Below are positions 6,039 through 9,073 of a DNA stretch of 9,073 nt, piece after piece. The DNA is taken from the NCBI GenBank assembly GCA_029077775.1, contig JAQNCU010000096.1, positions 1 through 9,073 of the forward strand. The letters run 5' to 3'. The notes beneath the pieces are model-generated. The model made no database searches and was not told the DNA's origin. It worked only from the letters and a program-made list of their open reading frames with translations. Position 1 is the stretch's first letter. Each line of letters begins with the position of its first letter. The translations under genes were made by a program, and so were the position numbers. The stretch is from Acidocella sp. GTDB taxonomy: Bacteria > Pseudomonadota > Alphaproteobacteria > Acetobacterales > Acetobacteraceae.

Positions 6039-7993
6039 TGCACCACCATATTCGTCCCGTCCGGCATGGCCTGGGTGTCGGCCACGGGCACCGTGGCTGG
6101 CACAGCGGCGGGCAAAGGTCCGCCCGGCACCACCGGCGCGTTGGCGACGCCACCACCCGCCAACGGCACATCGCGCCCCGCCGGGTCGTGGGTGATGGCA
6201 TAGGTCAACAAATCCCGGGCGATGGGGGCTGCCGTCTGCGCCCCGAAATTGCCGTGCTGGATAACCACCGCCACGGCGTAACGCGGGGCGTCATAGGGCG
6301 CAAAAGCCACGAACAACGCATTCGGCCTATCCGCCCAGGGCATGGTCATGTCATTAAAATTGCGCTGCTTCTCGGCCGCGGTGTTATCATGCACCTGCGC
6401 GGTGCCGGTCTTTCCCGCCATCTGCACGCCGGGGATCATCAACCGCGAGGCATAGGCTGTGCCGGCTTGCGTATTCACCACCTCGAACAAGCCCTGGCGA
6501 ACCACCGCGAGGTGCCTGTCGTCGATATCCAGCACCGGCCAATCCTGCGGCGTCGCCCCGGCCTGCAACACATCGCCCACCCGGCGCGTGACATGCGGGC
6601 CCACCGCCAGACCGGTGCCCACCCGCGCGATCATGGTGGCGAGCGCCAGGGGTGTGAGCTGCGTATAGCCCTGGCCGATCCCCTGCACCACCGTATTGCC
6701 CGCCACCCAATGGATGCCGCGCGCGCGCGCCCAATCGTGGGTCGGCACCAGCCCGGATGCGACATTCGGCAAATCGACCGCCAAATTTGTGCCCAGACCC
6801 AGCGCGGTCGCCATCTCGGCAATCGGGTCGATGCCGGTCATCAGTGCCACCTGATAGAAAAACACATCGCAGCTCACCTGCAACGCCGTGGTGACCGTAA
6901 TCTCGCCATGCGCGGTGTGGTTGTCGCACCAGAACACGTGGTCGCCGAGCTTCAAAAACCCCGGACAATCCAAAATCGTGTCCGCCGTCAACACACCCTT
7001 TTTCATTGCCGCCAGGGTCACGGTGGGCTTGAATGTCGAGCCCGGGGCGAATAATCCGTCGGTCGCCTTGTTCTGCAACGGGTGTTTGGGGTCGGCCATC
7101 CACTGGTCCCACACCGCGGCGGGCACACCTTTATCAAACAGCGCCGGGTCGAATGACGGGTTGCTCGCCATCGCCAGAATTTCACCGGTCCGCGCATCCA
7201 GCACCACCGCCGCCCCGGCGGCCTCGCCCAGCCCTTGCACGGCCAGCGCCTGCATTCCGGCATCGATCGTCAGGGTGACATCCTGCCCGGGCGTGCCCGG
7301 GTCATGCGCCACCTGGCGGACGATCTCGCCATGCACATTGGTCTCGGTCTGCACAAAGCCCGGCGACCCGCGCAACGCCAAATCCTGCGCCGCCTCCACG
7401 CCGGTCCGGCCGATCCGCATCCCCGGCAGCGCCAGCACGGTATCCGCCTTGGCCTCGCGCTGGTTTGGCCGCGCCACATACCCCACCGCATGCGCCAAAG
7501 CCGGGCCATAGGGGTAAACCCGGCTTGACCCCACCTCGACGATCACCCCCGGCAGATCCGGCGTGTTCACCTCGATCGCCGCCATATCCGGCCAATCAAG
7601 GTAATCCTTCAACAACACGGGGATATAACCCGGTCGGTCCCCCAGATCGGCCGCAATCCGCGCCCGCTCGGCATCTGAAAAGTTGACCAGCCGCGCGAAA
7701 TTATCGAGCACCGCCGCTGGTTCGGGCGCCAGCGCCTGCATGAACAAGGCCCGCCAATGCTGCTGGTTGCCGGCCAGCACCACGCCGAACCGGTCCCTGA
7801 TCAACCCGCGCTCCGGTGCGACCAGCCGTTCCGAGATTGAGTTCGCCTGCGCCAACATGGCGTATTTGCTATGCTGCGCGACCTGCAATTTATACAGTTT
7901 TGCCCCGATTGCGCCGAACACCCCGAGCTGCACGACACCGATGAAAGCCGCCCGGCGGGTGAACCCGGCGCGGTCCTTGTTATCGCGCTTCAC
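6035..7993 (-). CDS. mrdA: Penicillin-binding protein 2, class B transpeptidase of the elongasome
   Basis: Periplasmic D,D-transpeptidase anchored by one N-terminal helix; it cross-links glycan made by RodA and activates it. It has 652 residues. Order: short basic cytosolic end, membrane anchor (about 15-35), pedestal with ERGLIRDRFG (61-70), and the transpeptidase domain from about 235. Active-site motifs: STFK (Ser319 nucleophile, Lys322), SCD (374-376) and KTG (528-530). Three cysteines (343, 356, 375) lie in the region before and at the SCD motif. The C-terminal ~45 residues are rich in Pro, Ala, Val and Gly and probably disordered. The start codon is GTG at 7993, overlapping the mreD stop as GTGA; the stop overlaps the rodA start as ATGA. 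Confidence 0.96.
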   Translation of the reverse strand: MKRDNKDRAGFTRRAAFIGVVQLGVFGAIGAKLYKLQVAQHSKYAMLAQANSISERLVAPERGLIRDRFGVVLAGNQQHWRALFMQALAPEPAAVLDNFARLVNFSDAERARIAADLGDRPGYIPVLLKDYLDWPDMAAIEVNTPDLPGVIVEVGSSRVYPYGPALAHAVGYVARPNQREAKADTVLALPGMRIGRTGVEAAQDLALRGSPGFVQTETNVHGEIVRQVAHDPGTPGQDVTLTIDAGMQALAVQGLGEAAGAAVVLDARTGEILAMASNPSFDPALFDKGVPAAVWDQWMADPKHPLQNKATDGLFAPGSTFKPTVTLAAMKKGVLTADTILDCPGFLKLGDHVFWCDNHTAHGEITVTTALQVSCDVFFYQVALMTGIDPIAEMATALGLGTNLAVDLPNVASGLVPTHDWARARGIHWVAGNTVVQGIGQGYTQLTPLALATMIARVGTGLAVGPHVTRRVGDVLQAGATPQDWPVLDIDDRHLAVVRQGLFEVVNTQAGTAYASRLMIPGVQMAGKTGTAQVHDNTAAEKQRNFNDMTMPWADRPNALFVAFAPYDAPRYAVAVVIQHGNFGAQTAAPIARDLLTYAITHDPAGRDVPLAGGGVANAPVVPGGPLPAAVPATVPVADTQAMPDGTNMVVQ

Positions 7994-8532
7994 GCGAGTT
8001 CCACCGCCGCCGGGCCGCGATGCGCCCGGATGAAAAACGCCGCCAAGGCCGGGTACAGCCCCATTGCGAGTAATATTTCGGCGCCAAGCGGCATCAGGGG
8101 CAAAATCCGCAGGCTGAATAACGATTCAACCGCCCAGGCCAGCCCCGCCCCGCACGACGACATGCCACAAAACACCAGCCAGACCAGCAGAAACCGCTGC
8201 CCCACCAGCCGCCGCTGAACCGCCAATATCACCCCCTGCAACACCAGCAACAGCACCGCCCACATCCCCATGGGCGAGCCCCCGGCCAGATCGACCAGCA
8301 CACCCACCAGCGCGACAAAGGGCGCGGGCAGGGAGGACGGGCGATAAAGCGACCAGAAGAACACGCAAGCCATGGCATAAACGGGGCGCAAGGCCGCCTG
8401 CCAGGGTAGCCCGAACGGCATACCGGCAACAAACAACCCGAACATCAAAAATCCCAGAGGGAACATAAAGCGTGACAGCGCATCCAACCGCCGCCACACG
8501 CCGCGCCGCCGCAGCTCAGGGGTGCGCGCCAT
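7990..8532 (-). CDS. mreD: Rod-shape-determining membrane protein MreD
   Basis: Inner-membrane component of the elongasome that works with MreC in organising MreB, RodA and PBP2. It has 180 residues from the ATG at 8532. A basic, Arg-rich N-terminus (RRRGVWRRLD, about 8-17) is followed by about six hydrophobic helices (about 20-38, 47-62, 68-84, 88-104, 113-137, 145-167). The MreD-type stretch LYRPSSLPAPFVALVGVLVD (62-81) is visible between the second and third helices. MreD is weakly conserved, so the position between mreC and mrdA is an important part of the call. A TTG at 8538 two codons upstream would give a TTGA overlap with the mreC stop; the ATG leaves a 2-nt gap. The stop overlaps the mrdA GTG. 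Confidence 0.9.
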   Translation of the reverse strand: MARTPELRRRGVWRRLDALSRFMFPLGFLMFGLFVAGMPFGLPWQAALRPVYAMACVFFWSLYRPSSLPAPFVALVGVLVDLAGGSPMGMWAVLLLVLQGVILAVQRRLVGQRFLLVWLVFCGMSSCGAGLAWAVESLFSLRILPLMPLGAEILLAMGLYPALAAFFIRAHRGPAAVELA

Positions 8533-8534
8533 GT

Positions 8535-9073
8535 TCAATGCCGCCGGTGATGGTGAATGGCCACGGACAACGCCGCATGCGCCGTGACACGCGGCGGGTG
8601 ATGCGGCGCGTCATGTGGGATCGGCGTGAGTTGCGGCAATTGGTTCGGATAGCTGAACAACCGCAACACGCGCAGCGCCGCCAAATCCGCCAACGGCAGC
8701 ACCACAGGCTCGTTCTGCGCGTCGTAATGCACCACGCCCACGGGCAAGCCGGGCGGAAACGCCCCGCCCATGGCGCTGGTCAGCACCATCGCGCCCTCAG
8801 CGGGCGGGCTGCCCGGTGACCAGTATAATAATTTGGGGTCGGCATCATTGGTCCCGGCCATGAGTGCGGGCTCACCTTTCGCCCCGATTGAAACCGGAAT
8901 GCGGCTGTTCAGATCGGTGATCAACAATACCCGCACTGAGCGGCTGCCCGCCGCCACCACACGCCCGGCCACGCCCCGCCCATCCATGGCCACGGCCCCC
9001 AGCAGAGAAGCCGCATTCGCCGCCGCCGCGGGCAACACCACCAGCACCGAGCGGGCATAAACCCCGCCCAGAT
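8535..9073 (-). CDS. mreC: Cell-shape protein MreC, C-terminal part (5' end outside the window)
   Basis: Periplasmic scaffold of the elongasome that binds PBP2. About 178 residues are visible; the frame is open to the right edge, so the N-terminal membrane helix and coiled coil lie beyond it. A GTG at 9047 is only an internal codon: the frame continues upstream as LGGVYARS, which fits the MreC core. Visible motifs are DGRGVAGRVV (about 30-39 of the visible part), SVRVLLITDLNSRIPV (about 45-60) and LPVGVVHYDAQNEPVVLPLADLAAL, cut here as LPVGVV and PLADLAALR, followed by YPNQLP. The last 30 residues contain eight histidines, ending AIHHHRRH, an unusual tail for a periplasmic domain. mreD follows immediately. 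Confidence 0.94.
   Translation of the reverse strand, partial: LGGVYARSVLVVLPAAAANAASLLGAVAMDGRGVAGRVVAAGSRSVRVLLITDLNSRIPVSIGAKGEPALMAGTNDADPKLLYWSPGSPPAEGAMVLTSAMGGAFPPGLPVGVVHYDAQNEPVVLPLADLAALRVLRLFSYPNQLPQLTPIPHDAPHHPPRVTAHAALSVAIHHHRRH

Noticed and set aside
6038..7054. Plus-strand open frame of 338 codons antisense to mrdA
   Set aside because: Very rich in His and Arg, fully inside a gene with intact PBP2 motifs; it is a composition artefact of the antisense strand.
8770..9060. Plus-strand open frame opposite mreC, and GTG 9047 as the true mreC start
   Set aside because: mreC motifs on the minus strand are clear, and the minus frame continues upstream of 9047 to the window edge with family-like sequence, so both are artefacts.

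Overview
The window looks like a conserved chromosomal segment of a GC-rich alphaproteobacterium, most likely of the Acetobacteraceae. This rests on protein style (MurI, RodA, PBP2 and L28 all read as alphaproteobacterial), the base composition, and A/T-stemmed hairpins at the left edge that resemble repeats I associate with that family. The assignment is inference from memory, not from a search.

Layout, left to right. Positions 1-199 hold no gene but contain three palindromic elements. Positions 200-3296 hold four genes on the minus strand. In transcription order these are an Atm1/HMT-type ABC exporter (3296 to 1383), a 90-residue protein of unknown function (1322 to 1050), rpmB for ribosomal protein L28 (956 to 657), and arfB for the release-factor-like ribosome rescue hydrolase (616 to 200). 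A plus-strand Nudix hydrolase gene of the DUF4743 / YJR142W type (3295 to 4191) diverges from the exporter; the two start codons appear to share the same CATG. From the right edge down to 4043 runs a tightly packed minus-strand cell-elongation operon: mreC (its 5' part lies outside the window), mreD, mrdA (PBP2), rodA and murI. Its 3' end runs 149 bp into the 3' end of the Nudix gene.

How the genes work together. MreC and MreD are membrane scaffolds of the elongasome, RodA polymerises glycan strands, PBP2 cross-links them, and MurI makes the D-glutamate needed for the peptidoglycan stem peptide. The junctions mreD/mrdA (GTGA) and mrdA/rodA (ATGA) are 4-nt stop/start overlaps, mreC/mreD is 2 nt apart or overlaps through TTGA, and rodA/murI overlap by about 20 nt. 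Translational coupling along the whole operon is therefore likely. On the left, rpmB and arfB form a translation-related pair.

I find no mobile element, CRISPR array, RNA gene or defence cassette, and no convincing undescribed system. The points worth a second look are structural: the CATG-shared divergent starts, the tail-to-tail coding overlap, the palindrome carrying the arfB stop codon, the paired A/T hairpins, murI placed inside the elongasome operon, and a few residue-level oddities (Nudix box, RodA PNLGT, His-rich MreC tail).
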